Below are positions 35,512 to 46,439 of a stretch of DNA of 64,000 bases, in pieces. The position numbers were made by a program, and so were the translations under genes. The notes under the pieces were generated by a model that was not told the DNA's origin, searched no databases, and saw only the letters and a program-made list of their open reading frames with translations. Within the stretch, counting starts at the first letter, position 1. Each line of letters begins with the position of its first letter. The stretch is from Rana temporaria (lineage: Eukaryota > Chordata > Amphibia > Anura > Ranidae): positions 274,525,146-274,589,145 of the forward strand of contig NC_053492.1 of the NCBI RefSeq assembly GCF_905171775.1, written 5' to 3'.

Positions 35512-35660
35512 ATCATCATCATCACACTCCACCTGCCCAGGCAGCAATACTGTACAATATAGATTCAGTGTGCACTGCAGCAGTGTCACTCACACTGCAC
35601 ACTGAATCTATGTTGTACAGTATTGCTGGGCACTGGAGTGTGATGATGATATTAATAATT
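35512..35660. repeat. Palindrome 3 of the hAT-like composite
   Basis: A second version of palindrome 1 in which TGCACTGCAGCAGTGTCACT sits at the centre in the reverse order, flanked by CATCATCATCACACTCCA and TGGAGTGTGATGATGAT. Confidence 0.88.
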
Positions 35661-35689
35661 GTACACAGTATTGCATTTGCTGGGCCTGC

Positions 35690-36070
35690 CCACCACATAC
35701 AGTATGCAGCCATGTCTCCCCACATACAGAATGCAGCCATGTCCCCCCACATACAGTATGCAGCCAATACCATGTCCCCCCACATACAGTATGCAGCCAT
35801 GTCCCCCCACATACAGAATGCAGCCATGTCCCCCCACATACAGAATGCAGCCATGTGTCTTCTTCTCCCCCCCCACATACAGTATGCAGCCATGTCCCCC
35901 CACATACATAATGCAGCCATGTCCCCCCACATACAGTATGCAGCCATGTGTCTTCTCCCCCCCCCCCCACATACAGTATGCAGCCATGTGTCTTCCCCCC
36001 CCCCCCACATACAGTATGCAGCCATGTGTCTTCTCCCCACCCCACATACAGTATGCAGCCATGTGTCTCC
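35690..36070. repeat. Minisatellite, ~27-bp unit
   Basis: About twelve units of CACATACAGTATGCAGCCAT followed by GT and a variable run of C (up to eleven). Some units carry a GTCTTC insertion. Long open frames on both strands across it are repeat artefacts. Confidence 0.95.
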
Positions 36071-36084
36071 CCATACCTAGATGC

Positions 36085-36330
36085 CGTCGCCGCCTAGTTA
36101 ATCACCGTGCGGGGAACATTACAGCTTTCATTTGAATAGTTAAGCTGTCTGTTCCGCGCCGCGACACTCCCCCTTGCTCGGGATTGGACGGGTGATCTGC
36201 ACTTTGAAAGACAGGTCACCCGTCCAATCCCGAGCAAGGGGGAGTGTCTATACGTGGCGCGGCGGGGAACAGACAGCTATTTAAATGAAAGCTGTAATGT
36301 TCCCCGCACGCTGATTAATTAGGCGGCGGC
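36085..36330. repeat. Palindrome 4 of the hAT-like composite
   Basis: GTGCGGGGAACATTACAGC (36107) pairs with GCTGTAATGTTCCCCGCAC (36309), and CCCTTGCTCGGGATTGGACG pairs with its inverse. The GC-rich centre is around 36200-36210. The outer parts continue into GCCGCC-type repeats. Confidence 0.92.
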
Positions 36331-38089
36331 GGCGATGGCGGGGGGGCCTTAATCTCGGTAACACCGCCAATGTAGTGGGAACGGCGTTGCCGAGAGGGTA
36401 AAAGTAATCAGGTAGATTACTAGTTACCCGCAGGAGGCCAATCGTTACGTAACGGCGTTTATTTAAACGCCGTTACTTGCAACACTGGTAGGGACTGATG
36501 TGAATGTACAATAAATATGTAAAACGCTGCGCAAATTGACAGCTCTTTTAAAGTATCTGTAATAAATAGAGAAATACAGATACTGGGCTTATGAAAATGA
36601 ATAGAATCTCCTTAGACTCTTTGCTTTAGTCAACATCATTCTACAGCATTATCTTGCCTAATATAAATAAGCTGCTAAAACAGTTTAATGAAATTAAATT
36701 GGCATGACAAATGAAAACAAATAACAATTTAAACAATTCACTACACTGTTAAGAACAATTTATTCGAAAAGCATCCACTGCTACTTTTTCAATGTGATAA
36801 ATTTCACAAACCTTATCAAAGGGAAATCAACATGGACCCTTGGAAAGTCAATGTTTCCAGCAAACTGGAGTCAGCAAGCTCCAGAGTAGCCCCAGGTCCT
36901 AGCAGCAATATAGGGTACTGTCCAAAACTGTAGTAATAGCTTCAAGTTGCCTTGAGTTCACAAAATAATCATTATGTGGGTCTGTTCTCTACAGCATTCA
37001 GGACCACATACCGCCAAGGACAAAAGATGACACTGCATGTAACATGACCAAGGACACTTACAAAAAGGTATGTATAGGGGGATAGGGTTATGTACAGTAC
37101 TGATGTGAGGTATGAAGATAGAAAGTGTGACTTCTTGTCACCTAACTTCTTATATTTATTATATTATAATATTAGATATAAAATATTATATTATACTATT
37201 ATATTAATATTATATTCAGTGGGGACTTCTCACCATAATGTCCAGCCCCTTTTCTGCTCACCTTCGAATCTCTCTCTTTCTGTTACAATAGGGGTGTTCC
37301 TACTCCTTATGCTTCACTCCTCATAAAAAAAAAAAAAAAAGAAAATCCACCAGAAGAGGGACTTTCTCAAAATAGCCTCAGCAATTCAGCAGACCTGAAA
37401 AATTAAAGCAAACCTCTCCAATTAAATCTTTGAGTCATTAGAGAAATGCTGATTTTAATGGAACCTATCAGGGTAGAAATAATGAGCTCTACCAAAAACA
37501 AATCTTTGAAGGTGGAAGCCATTTAATGGACAAGACATACACTTCCTTATAAATCATAATCATAAAATTGATCTACAGCCCAATTTTTTTTTCTGTAGTA
37601 TTGTTGGAGGAAGAAAGAGTTACAACCCATGTCATTTTTTTATTTTGCTGAGGAGACTTTTCCTAACTTGTCCTAGAGACACGACAGGAAGTGGGGGGAA
37701 ACCCAGGTAGCAAGGATAACTTGCAACAAATTTGTGGCAGTGTTTAATTATAAGTCTTGTTAACTTGTTGCACATTTTCACTGGCAAGTTTTACACTTGC
37801 AGATTACTTGAAGCACAAGTTCTAGTTCACACTTTTCCAAATTCAGCCAATTCAGTGACCCCTGTGGTGGGATGACTATTGCACATATTTGAACCAGAAC
37901 TTGCAGCAGACTTGCAGAATGTTTGCAAAGGAAGTTTATCTGGGGTCATGCAATGCAGACTTCCTGTAATTGTGCAACAAACTTGTGAAGCCTGGAAAGT
38001 CATTTTCAAACTTGCAGCTCAATTGCTTGCTATCTGGGAATCTCTAAACAAGTAACATTGGAACAAGGAAAATCTCTTCTTCATTCCTA

Positions 38090-38510
38090 TGCTTGTGGTT
38101 TTAAAGCCTTACGGTTTCTTACGTTAATGCATTCTATGCACTAAGGTAAAAAAAAAAAAAAACCTTCTATGCCAAAAGATCTCCCCAGCTCTCCCCGCCT
38201 TTTTACTTACCTGAGCCCTATCTCGATCTAGTGTTGTGCAAGAGAGGAATGTCTTTCTCTGTTTTCTCCCTCCTAACGGGGCAGTTGGCTCCAACTGCTG
38301 TCAAGCAAATCCTATGACGAGGGAGCAGGGAGAAGAGCCGAGCCCCGCTGTCTGTGTCTAAAAACAAGCATGCATGAGTCCCCCCATAGAAAGTGGCTTT
38401 CTATGGTGGGTACTCACTGAAGAGGAGATATCAGGAGCACCGACAGGGGAACCCCAGAGGCTACAAAACCATTGCACAAAGCAGGTAAGTATGACATGTT
38501 TATTATTTTA
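38090..38510. repeat. Dispersed ranid-type repeat
   Basis: TTAATGCATTCTATGCACTAAGG, an A run, CTTTTTACTTACCTGAGCCC and GGCAGTTGGCTCCAACTGCTG match the text at 14764-15090. An inverse-like end (GCAGGTAAGTATGACATG) lies near 38480. Confidence 0.55.
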
Positions 38511-39404
38511 AAGAAAAGAAAGAAAAGTCCTAGTGACAATAGTTACTAGGATAAACAAGTGGGTTGTTCCAGTGCTTTGCTCTGCACCCGTGTTTATAAA
38601 TCAGCCTCTCGACTTTGTCCACTCCATTACTTTTACACTTTTATTGCAGGGTAAGGATGAATACATTATTATTACAACAAGTTGGGAATTCTACGCCTTT
38701 AAATGCAATTGCAATATTTCTTTTTAATGGGAAAGAAATGGTAGAATGGCTTGTGGATTGTTATGGGGCAGTAAAATACATTTCTCATTCAAGATTTTTT
38801 TCAAAAGCTTAACTCTGATTTTAGTTAAGGATACAAGTATTCAAGCTTCTTCAAACGCCTGGCCAAAATTTGATATTTTTAGCTAAGCATGATGTAATCG
38901 TGCATTTAAATTAGGTTAATCTATTCATGGGTTGCTATGACTGCAAAGTACTTTTTCACTGTAATCTTTAACACATAATAATTCTCAGACATAAAAGTGA
39001 CAATGTTGTCTTTGTAGTTTTCCATTGCTTACAATAAATATTGTAGCGCACAAATCAATTAAAAAGCTATTTGGCCTCTTTGGTGGTGGGAGACGAAAAA
39101 CACCCTGAACCCCACCGCCCACATCCAAATGGCGGTAGAAAACCTCCATTTCCTATGGCAGCCAGATTGTAACTGCACATGTGCCGAGGGTGACGACACA
39201 AGTTGTAATGACGTCACACAGCCGGCGTCGGGATGTTTTTCACCTAACCCACATGACGCTGTGTAGGCAGGTTCTTCTGCCGTTGGGTACACATAGTAGG
39301 GACCCTGAGGGCCTCTCACTCTTCTCTGGATTTTGGTGATGACTGCGAAAACAACTGTTGTCTTTGGTTCATTTGCAAGGTGTTGTTGGCAGAATTAAAG
39401 GGGT

Positions 39405-39550
39405 TGTAAACCCTTGTGTTTTTTCCCCTTAATGCATCCTATGCATTAAGGTAAAAAAACTTCTGCAAGTGACCGCCCCCCCCCCCCCAGCCCCCCATTT
39501 TACTTACTTGAGCCCCTTCATTCACTCAGGGGAGATGGGCTCTTCCTCTC
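39405..39550. repeat. Dispersed repeat fragment interrupted by a LINE piece
   Basis: GGGGTTGTAAACCC, CCTTAATGCATCCTATGCAT, a C run and TTTTACTTACTTGAGCCCC match the family at 14764 and 38090. It ends where the LINE fragment starts near 39555. Confidence 0.55.
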
Positions 39551-39554
39551 TGCA

Positions 39555-40926
39555 CGGTGTCTCTTGATTGAATAGATTGATAGCAGCGGACTGGAATGGG
39601 TCAAGTAATTTATGGGTGTCTAAGTGATGTTGTAGCTGTTGTACAACTTCTTTCTCCATTACCTTGGAGAAGACATTCAGGCCTGTTATGGGGCGACGGT
39701 GGTTAGGGTCTTTGGGGTCGAGGGTGTTTTTTTTTAGAATTGGTTTGATTATACCTTGTTTCAGCAAGGGTGGCACCACGCCCTCCTTGAATGACTGGTT
39801 TATGAGCTGCATGATAGCTGGAGCCAAAATATCGGCACATTCTTTCAGCAGTTTGGTGGGGATGATATCATTGGGCGCTGTGCTATTTCGCAGAGTCCTG
39901 ATGATATTTTTAGTGTCATCGATGGAAATGGGTTTTAGAGTGAAGTTAGGTGATTGTGGTGGAATTATGTGGGTATTAGGTTTGTGATTTGGGGGGGGGG
40001 GGGTTGATGGAGGTTGTATTTTGCTGAATACTTTCACGGATTCTTTGAATTTTGTTGATGAAATAATTAATGAAATAATTTGTTGCAAAATTCTTGTGAA
40101 TCAGAATTAGGGGCTTCTAGACAGACTGGGTTCATGGTCTTGCTAACTAGATTGGAGAGTTTACGGGGGCGGTTTAGGGCATTTGTGATAATATTGGAAA
40201 AATATTTTTTTTGGGCAATAAAGATTTCTTTATGGTATTTTTTGGTTATTATCTTAGAAATGGTGTGGTTTTCCTCTGAAGAGCTTATTTTCCAGGCTGC
40301 TTCAGCACTTCTGCGCTCTTGCTTTAGCAACGAAAGCTGGTCGTTAAACCAGCTGGAGTTGTTTTTCCAGATGCACGTTGTGCGTTTTGGCGCTACTAAG
40401 TCGGCTGACTGTAGCAGAGCCTTGTTTATAGCATCAAGAGTTTCTGTGGCTGTTTGATGTAGTTGGATTGTTTTTATTTTGTTCCCTTATGTAGTTTTGA
40501 AGAGTTCCAAGTGGAGCTTCTTCTGAGATCTAGTCCAGTGTGTTGTCACCAGTTTTACTGTTTTTTTGAGGGCGCGTTTATGTTGATTGTGAATTTAATG
40601 GCATGGTGATCAGTCCATGGTTGCGGCTCATTTTCCAGAATATTGATTTCCAGATCTTGTCTGAAAATTAGATCGAGCGTGTGACCTGAAGCATGTGTGG
40701 GCCCACATACTAGTTGCTGCAGACCTAATCCTTCCAAGTGGTCAATGCAGGCGTCAGCGATGGGGTCCTGTGAGGAGTTGGCCCAGAGGTTAAAATCCCT
40801 GAGCAGCAGGAGATGTTTGGTGTTTAGGGTATAGGTGGAGATGAACTCTGTCAATGACAGTGATAAACAATTTTGTGGATGACCTCTCTCACACACACAC
40901 TGCCAAGGACAGAGGCAGAAAAGCAT
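39555..40926 (-). pseudogene. Non-LTR retrotransposon (LINE) fragment: endonuclease plus partial reverse transcriptase
   Basis: Minus strand, in protein order: an AP-endonuclease end (LLLRDFNLWAN, CGPTHASGHTLDLIFRQ and a WTDHHAI active-site His near 40590-40800), a basic linker (KQERRSAEAAWK, about 40310), then the start of a reverse transcriptase (NSTAPNDIIPTKLLKE, LKQGIIKPILKK, RPITGLNVFSKVMEK). It stops before the catalytic YADD palm motif. The three blocks lie in different frames. The motifs fit the L2/CR1 or Rex type. Both ends are lost, so this is an internal fragment. Confidence 0.88.
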
Positions 40927-42144
40927 GATACTTAGGTGTTAAATATTTTTACTCTAAATAAAGGGATCCTTACTGTCAAAAGTTCAAGCACCACCAAAAT
41001 ACCAACATTAGCACCACATGTTATGCCTACTGTTTTAAGACTTTTTTTTACTTTACACATCCTAAAGATATGTATTCAAACATTTCACTATAAGTGCCAA
41101 ATGGTGCAGATATGCTGCAGTGCTTTCAGCAGATTCCCCAGCATGCACAGTAGTTCACTTTTAAAAATGCATGTAAACATATGCAGTCTATTTCATGTCT
41201 GTGCTAGTACAGTACACTAAAACAGTATATAACTGGGGCAATCGTGTAATAATGTGTGACAAACTGTTTTATGTCTAATCAAAGATTTATGTATATACAA
41301 ATAAGAACAAAATATATTCATATTTTTTTATATATATGCAGAACAATTTTTTCTTCATATACACTGTTATAAACATTAATTATATAATATATCTATATAT
41401 AAATCAATAATATATTAATATTCAGACCTCAATCCACCCTTACCGATACACGTGTACATTTTATCTTACCAAGACATCAGATTATCTTTTGAATTCCATG
41501 TTTGTTTGCACTGGATAAACAGATGCTCAAACACACATGCCTTCTTTTAATTAAATTACAAAAAAAAAAAAAAACATAAAATGGTCAAATAGATGATGTG
41601 ATTAAAATTGGGCAAACCTAATACAAACATGAAATGGCATATTTACGTTTGATGACTTTCGATACATTAATTTTAATGCAGAGCATACACAATGGATTCT
41701 AAGCCATAAGTGCAAAATGCTCAGAAGCGTAAACATGCATGAATTCAGAGCATTAAACCAGATATATGCATTTATTAATCATAAGAAATCTAGAAGTAGT
41801 ACACAAAATTGGTTAGTCATTTTACCAATAATGGCCAACATTTCTGTATTGTATGTAGGTGTTCATTATAATAATCAACATCTGATCTTTCTGTTGCAAT
41901 TAGTTAGAGGATGTTGTAGGTGTAGAGGTCAAACCCCAATCACTACATATTCGTATTCATCAATCTACCCAGGACCAGGCCCTGATCGATGTAGCAGGTT
42001 AGAAGTTGTATATCAAGTACTCAATGGGATGTCTATAAAATAACTACAAGTATTCAATAGGTAAATAAAATCATTTCTCACGCAGTGCATCATCTTATTT
42101 TTATGAATGTACCTGACCCACAACACCACACAGATACGTGGTAC

Positions 42145-42295
42145 CTGGTCTAGAAGGTCCTCCACTTTCTTTTGCCAGCCGTCCTTTGCTGTATTTATTT
42201 CTCGCTCCTTCATTTGCAGGAGCTGAGCCATTGCAGCCTTCTTGTCTTCATCATGTTGTATCTTCAGCTCTTCTCGAAGCTTACTGCATTCTTGC
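42145..42295 (-). CDS. fam184a: fam184a coding exon
   Basis: Minus-strand exon of 151 bases. The first base completes an arginine codon, then 50 codons end in phase 0 with CAG. It encodes QE, CSKLREELKIQHDEDKK, AAMAQLLQMKEREIN and DGWQKKVEDLLDQ, nearly identical to the family. The acceptor is TAATTTTAG|GCAAG and the donor CAG|GTACCA. It is separated from the previous exon by an intron of only 100 bases, while the next intron is over 31 kb. Confidence 0.96.
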
Positions 42296-42395
42296 CTAAA
42301 ATTAAAAAAAAATAAAAAAAGATGGTATACACACAGAGTATACTACAATCCACGTTTTTCTGCTTTTGTCATAAACAATATATTTTCAACAATAC
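42296..42395 (-). other. fam184a short intron (100 bases)
   Basis: GTATTG donor (minus strand) and TAATTTTAG acceptor, A/T-rich. It has stayed repeat-free, unlike its neighbours. Confidence 0.9.
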
Positions 42396-42517
42396 CTGAG
42401 GGTCTCAGTCCATTTCAGCTCAAGATCTCGTGCTACTTTGTCTATCTTCAGTCTCTCTTCTTCTCGCATGGCAGATATCACCGAATCATGCTTTTGTCTT
42501 TCATTTTCCAGCCCCCC
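42396..42517 (-). CDS. fam184a: fam184a coding exon
   Basis: Minus-strand exon of 122 bases: 40 codons in phase 0 plus AG. It encodes GGLENERQKHDSVI, AMREEERLKIDK and VARDLELKWTETL. The final AG joins the G of the next exon to give Arg, continuing as R-QECSKL as in the family. The acceptor is TTTTGCAG followed by a run of six G. The G run leaves the exact first base slightly open, but only this position keeps the frame with the upstream exon. The donor is AG|GTATTG. Confidence 0.93.
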
Positions 42518-42879
42518 CTGCAAAATTAACATAGAAATTCGCAGACTGTGAACAAAATCCAGATCACAAAATTATTTTCATGTTTATTATTTATATACAG
42601 TATATGTAAACATTTTAAAAGTGTAAATTACAAAATGAATAAGCAAAACTTATAAGTGATGATGTATTCAGGGAATCCCCTCACTTGTTTGGCTAGCAGT
42701 AGAGATCTTTGCATATTCACAGCCCCAACCAGTCTCCACAGAGCTTATTCTTCATTTCACTAGGTCTTACAAGTTACACTTTACCTTTCTATGTCAAAAG
42801 CCGTAACAAAAATATGTTTTCCGATGTAATGGGGCTGTGACCGCACTGCACAGGTCAATTGCTTGCTTTGTCTAGGGGT

Positions 42880-43445
42880 GAAGAGAAAGCCTATACTCAT
42901 CCGATCCTTTGTTCCATCAGAAAACGGCATTCCCTCACGGTCCAATGGTGGACTATTCCTGGTCTATGGAGCCTGCTCTGGGCTTGATGACGTCAGGAAC
43001 AGTCCACAACTCAAGACCGATAGAGCGTGGGGTTCTGGACAGGTCTTGTGCTGGGAGGATCAGAGGATTAGGTAAGTAAATCTCTTTTTTCCTATTGTGC
43101 TACTTTGCCTGTCTTTCCTGTCTATGACAAAAGCAATAACATTAAGCAACATGCTTTAAAGCCCAACCTCGGGTAATTATTTTTTTCAATTGCTCATTTC
43201 CTCTAGGGGTGAGGAGAAAGCTTTAACTCACCCAATCCTTCATTCCATCAAAATTGCGTCACCCCATGGTCCAGCGGTGGACAGTCCATGCCGGACTGGT
43301 CTTATGCTGGAAGGATTGGAGGATTAGGTAATTTAATCTTCTTTCTCCTCTCCGCTAGACAAAAACAAGCAGTTAACCTGTGCAGCATGGGCACAGCCCC
43401 ACTGCATGGGAAAACATATTTTTTGCCTGGAGTTAAGCTTTAAAA
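42880..43445. repeat. Duplicated foldback repeat
   Basis: Two related blocks: 42865-43080 and 43195-43330. Both have TCTAGGGGTGAGGAGAAAGC-like starts, CATTCCATCA, ATGGTCCAGCGGTGGAC and GGATTAGGTAA ends. The right end CAGTTAACCTGTGCAGC and ATGGGAAAACATATTTTT resembles that of 25065-25485. Confidence 0.6.
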
Positions 43446-43611
43446 GCAGGTTTGGACCAGCAGATTGAGAAGCAAGAGCATTTTCAAAGTCGGGCCGACT
43501 TGTGTCGGACCAGTTAAGATGGCTCCCATAGGGAAACATTGATTTTCACACGTAATGGGAAATGAGCTCTTAATGTCGGAGCGTTTGTCGTACCAGTGTT
43601 AACCCGGCCTA

Positions 43612-44679
43612 AAAGGTCAATGAGTTTCTGGACTCCTGACAGACACTTGCATCTTTCATCCAGTGCTGCACTGACGTTTCTGGATCCTGATCTGCGGGAA
43701 AGGGTAGTTGAACTGTATAAAACAGGAAAGGGCTATAAAAAGATATCCAAGTAATTGAGACTGCCAATCAGCAGTGTTCAAACTCTAATCAAGAAGTGGA
43801 AAATGAGGGGTTCTGTTGAAACCAAACCATTGTCAGATAGACTAACTAAAATATCAGGCACAACTGCCAGGAAAAATAGTTTGGGATGCAAAGAAAAACC
43901 CAAAAAATAACTTTAGATGAAATACAGGCACAAAGTCATTTGGAGTAATGAGCTTTCTGGCCACAACCATAAACATTACATTTGGAGAGGAATCAACAAG
44001 GCCTGTGATGAAAGATACACCATTCCTACTGTGAGATGGATCGTTGATGTTTTGGGGATGTGTGACGCAGAGGAAATTTGGTCAAAATTGATGGCAAGAT
44101 GAATGCAGTATGTTATCAAAAAATACTGGAGGAACCTGCGCATGGGACGTACTTGGACAATCTAACATGACAATGATCCAAACACAAGGCCAAGTTGACC
44201 TGTCATTGGCTACAGCAGAATAAAGTGAAGGTTCTGGAGTGGCCATCTCAGTCTCCTGATTTCAATATCATTGAGCCACTTTGGGGAGATCTCGAACGCG
44301 CAGTTCATGCAAGACAGCCCAAGAATTTACAGGAACTGTATGCTTTTTGCCAAGAGGAATGGGCAGCTTTACAATCTAAGAAGATAACGAGCCTCATCCA
44401 CAAATACCACAAAAGATTTCAAGCTGTCATTGATGTTAAAGGGGGCAATACACGGTATTAAGAACTGGGGTATGTAAACTTTTGATCAGGGTCATTTGGG
44501 TAGTTTCTGTTGTGATTATGATTTAAAAAGAGTAAACACAGTTAATTGATAATAAATGGCTTCAGCCAAACAATAACCATGAGGGCAAGAAACGTTTTTG
44601 TGCTATCATTCATACTCTGAAAAATGGCCAAGAAATCATAAATTCTGTCTGGGTATGTAAACTTATGAGCACAACTGTA
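43612..44679 (+). mobile_element. Tc1/mariner element, 5' truncated
   Basis: Begins inside the 5' untranslated part (AAGGTCAATGAGTTTCTGG) and ends with the full right terminal repeat TATGTAAACTTATGAGCACA-ACTGTA. Same family as the fragment at 57838-58205. The left terminal repeat is missing. Confidence 0.9.
43690..44461 (+). pseudogene. Tc1 transposase pseudogene
   Basis: N-terminal LRERVVELYKTGKGYKKIS and PISSVQTLIKKWKMRGSVE, several stops and shifts through the middle, then VKVLEWPSQSPDF and NIIEPLWGDLERAVH (final catalytic Glu) with a LIHKYHKRFQAVIDVKGG end to 44461. The middle catalytic Asp region (DNDP, about 44170) is out of frame, and a block between the first helix-turn-helix and catalytic domain is shortened. 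Confidence 0.9.
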
Positions 44680-46439
44680 ACTAGGGAAAATGCTAAATGG
44701 TAACATTCAGCAGAAGCAGAGAACACAGAAAGTTATTAGGGGTGTATTGGGCAGCACATACCGAATGCTCTGCTTTTGCAGACCAGTATCACTACTTCTC
44801 CTCCCTCCTCAGCGTTAAGGAAGTGATCTCCGGGGGAAGAGAGAAGTGCAGGCAGCAAAGCAGCACAGAGTTGCCCATTGCCTGTTCTTTTTGGTGAATG
44901 TTTGTCTGGACACTTATTAGAGAGAACCTACTGCCTGCTTCTTCCCCTCTGCTCCACTAGGCAGGAAAGAAGGAGAGTGCCTGCATCCTATCCTGGCTCA
45001 GATTCACTATGGGTAAGCATCTGGAAGCTTATCAGAGGCATAGCTTGATGTGCAGATCTGTGCCTAGTCAGTCCAGACGGAGATCTATGGCTAATATATG
45101 TTCTACACTGAAGCACATATGATAGTTTATAAGGTACAGAAAGTGTGACATTCCTGTGACAAACTACAATTTGACGTTTTCCAATAGTATGTCTTTCTGC
45201 AATAAAAAAAACCTGCCTGCTCCAAAATTTGTGTTGGGGGAAAAAGTTCCGCTTGAGCAGACCAAAAGGGAGCAAATAGGTAGTTAATTGGTAGAGTTTG
45301 CATATACTCTCAACACAATTTGGACATTTTATTTTACTTTTGGTAATTTTTATATTCAAGCACTGATCATACTCAAACTGGAAAATACCATTTGATTTTA
45401 CTACATTTTTTAAGGTGTTAGTGCCATAATCCATGGGTACTTCCATGCAGCCATCTTTCTGAAGTGATAAATGATATATTTTTCATTTAATTAAAAACAC
45501 ACTTCAGACTAAAAACACAATTAAATACATATATGGGAGTTGTTTGTAGTTTTGTCTAGCCAGTCAGTACAGCCATCCAGCCAGTACATACAGGTTGGTG
45601 ATCTTATTTTTCTTGATTTTTTTTTATTAATTACAGATAGTTATTGCCACAAGTCTGCATATGGATGAAGTAGCAGGTCACAGGTCTCCTCTCAGCATGT
45701 TATTTGCAAGGGTATTGGCATGCAAAAATTGGATTTTTATAACAGATTACCTATAAAATCCTTTTCTTCGAGTACATCACGGGACACAGAGCAGCCATAG
45801 TAATTACTATGTGGGTTATATGCCACCTATCTAACCTATCCCATACAGGAAGTACCTCAGTTTTGTAGCAAAGCAATATATATCCCAAAAAGAGGGATAT
45901 TACAGGTAAGCCGTTATAAAAATCCTATTTTCTTTATCGTACATCACAGGACACAGAGCAGCCATAGTAATTACTTTGTGGGATGTCCCAAAGCAATGCC
46001 TCTGAGGGGAGGGAGACACATATCAAAGCAGGCCGCCATCATACGCAAGGAACTATACTGCTGCCTGCAGTACACTGCGCCCAAAAGCGGCATCCTCTTG
46101 CTGCCTTACGTCTAACTGATACAATTTTATGTTGATAGCCTGGAGGCTGTCGCACCTGGTACCGGGGAAGAAAAACGTTTAAATGAGGGACATCTACTCC
46201 TTCTTTTAACTGGTAAAAGGGCACTCTTACCACCTGAAATTTTTGGGATATATTTATCCAAAACACCCGGGAACAACCGTTCCCCATGAAAGGGAAAACC
46301 TGCCAATAGCTTTTTGCATGGCAATTCAGCTGACCAATGCTTCAACCAGAGAATTCTACGCATATGTACCGACAGGAGAGCAAAGCGTGACACCTAATGA
46401 ACAGAATCTTTAAGAACATCAACCACAAAACATAAGGCC

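Larger units (their letters stand above)
34869..36487. mobile_element. Composite hAT-like non-autonomous element
   Basis: Left end CAGTTGTTCATC, right end TTGCAACACTG (inverse CAGTGTTGCAA), with a perfect 8-base duplication GTAGGGAC at 34861-34868 and 36488-36495. Eight-base duplications and CAGTGTTG-like ends are hAT features. Inside, in order: AGTAACTAGTTAC repeats, three consecutive palindromes, a minisatellite and a fourth palindrome. No transposase. The open frames across the minisatellite are not genes. Confidence 0.9.
33960..36560 (+). repeat. SINE split by two transposon insertions
   Basis: Three segments in order form one SINE: 33975-34138 (TGTTCTCCCTGTGCCTGTG, CTCCAAAGACACGTTGG, GGTTAATTGG), 34842-34868 (GATTGTAAGCTCCTTGAGGG) and 36496-36552 (TGATGTGAATGTACAATA, AAACGCTGCGCAAATTGAC). 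The gaps are a Harbinger-like MITE and a hAT-like composite, both with clean target duplications. Confidence 0.88.

Noticed and set aside
35690..36070. Possible CRISPR-like array of regularly spaced repeats
   Set aside because: Units are contiguous with no unique spacers, and the genome is vertebrate. The same holds for the arrays at 23563 and 51576.
35463..36135. Open frames on both strands over the CACATACAGTATGCAGCC array (such as repeated HIQYAAMSP)
   Set aside because: Both strands and several frames are open in register with a 27-bp unit (a multiple of three). This is a repeat artefact.
39664..40457. Plus-strand frames of 107 and 125 codons
   Set aside because: They are the antisense of the LINE endonuclease/reverse transcriptase fragment on the minus strand.
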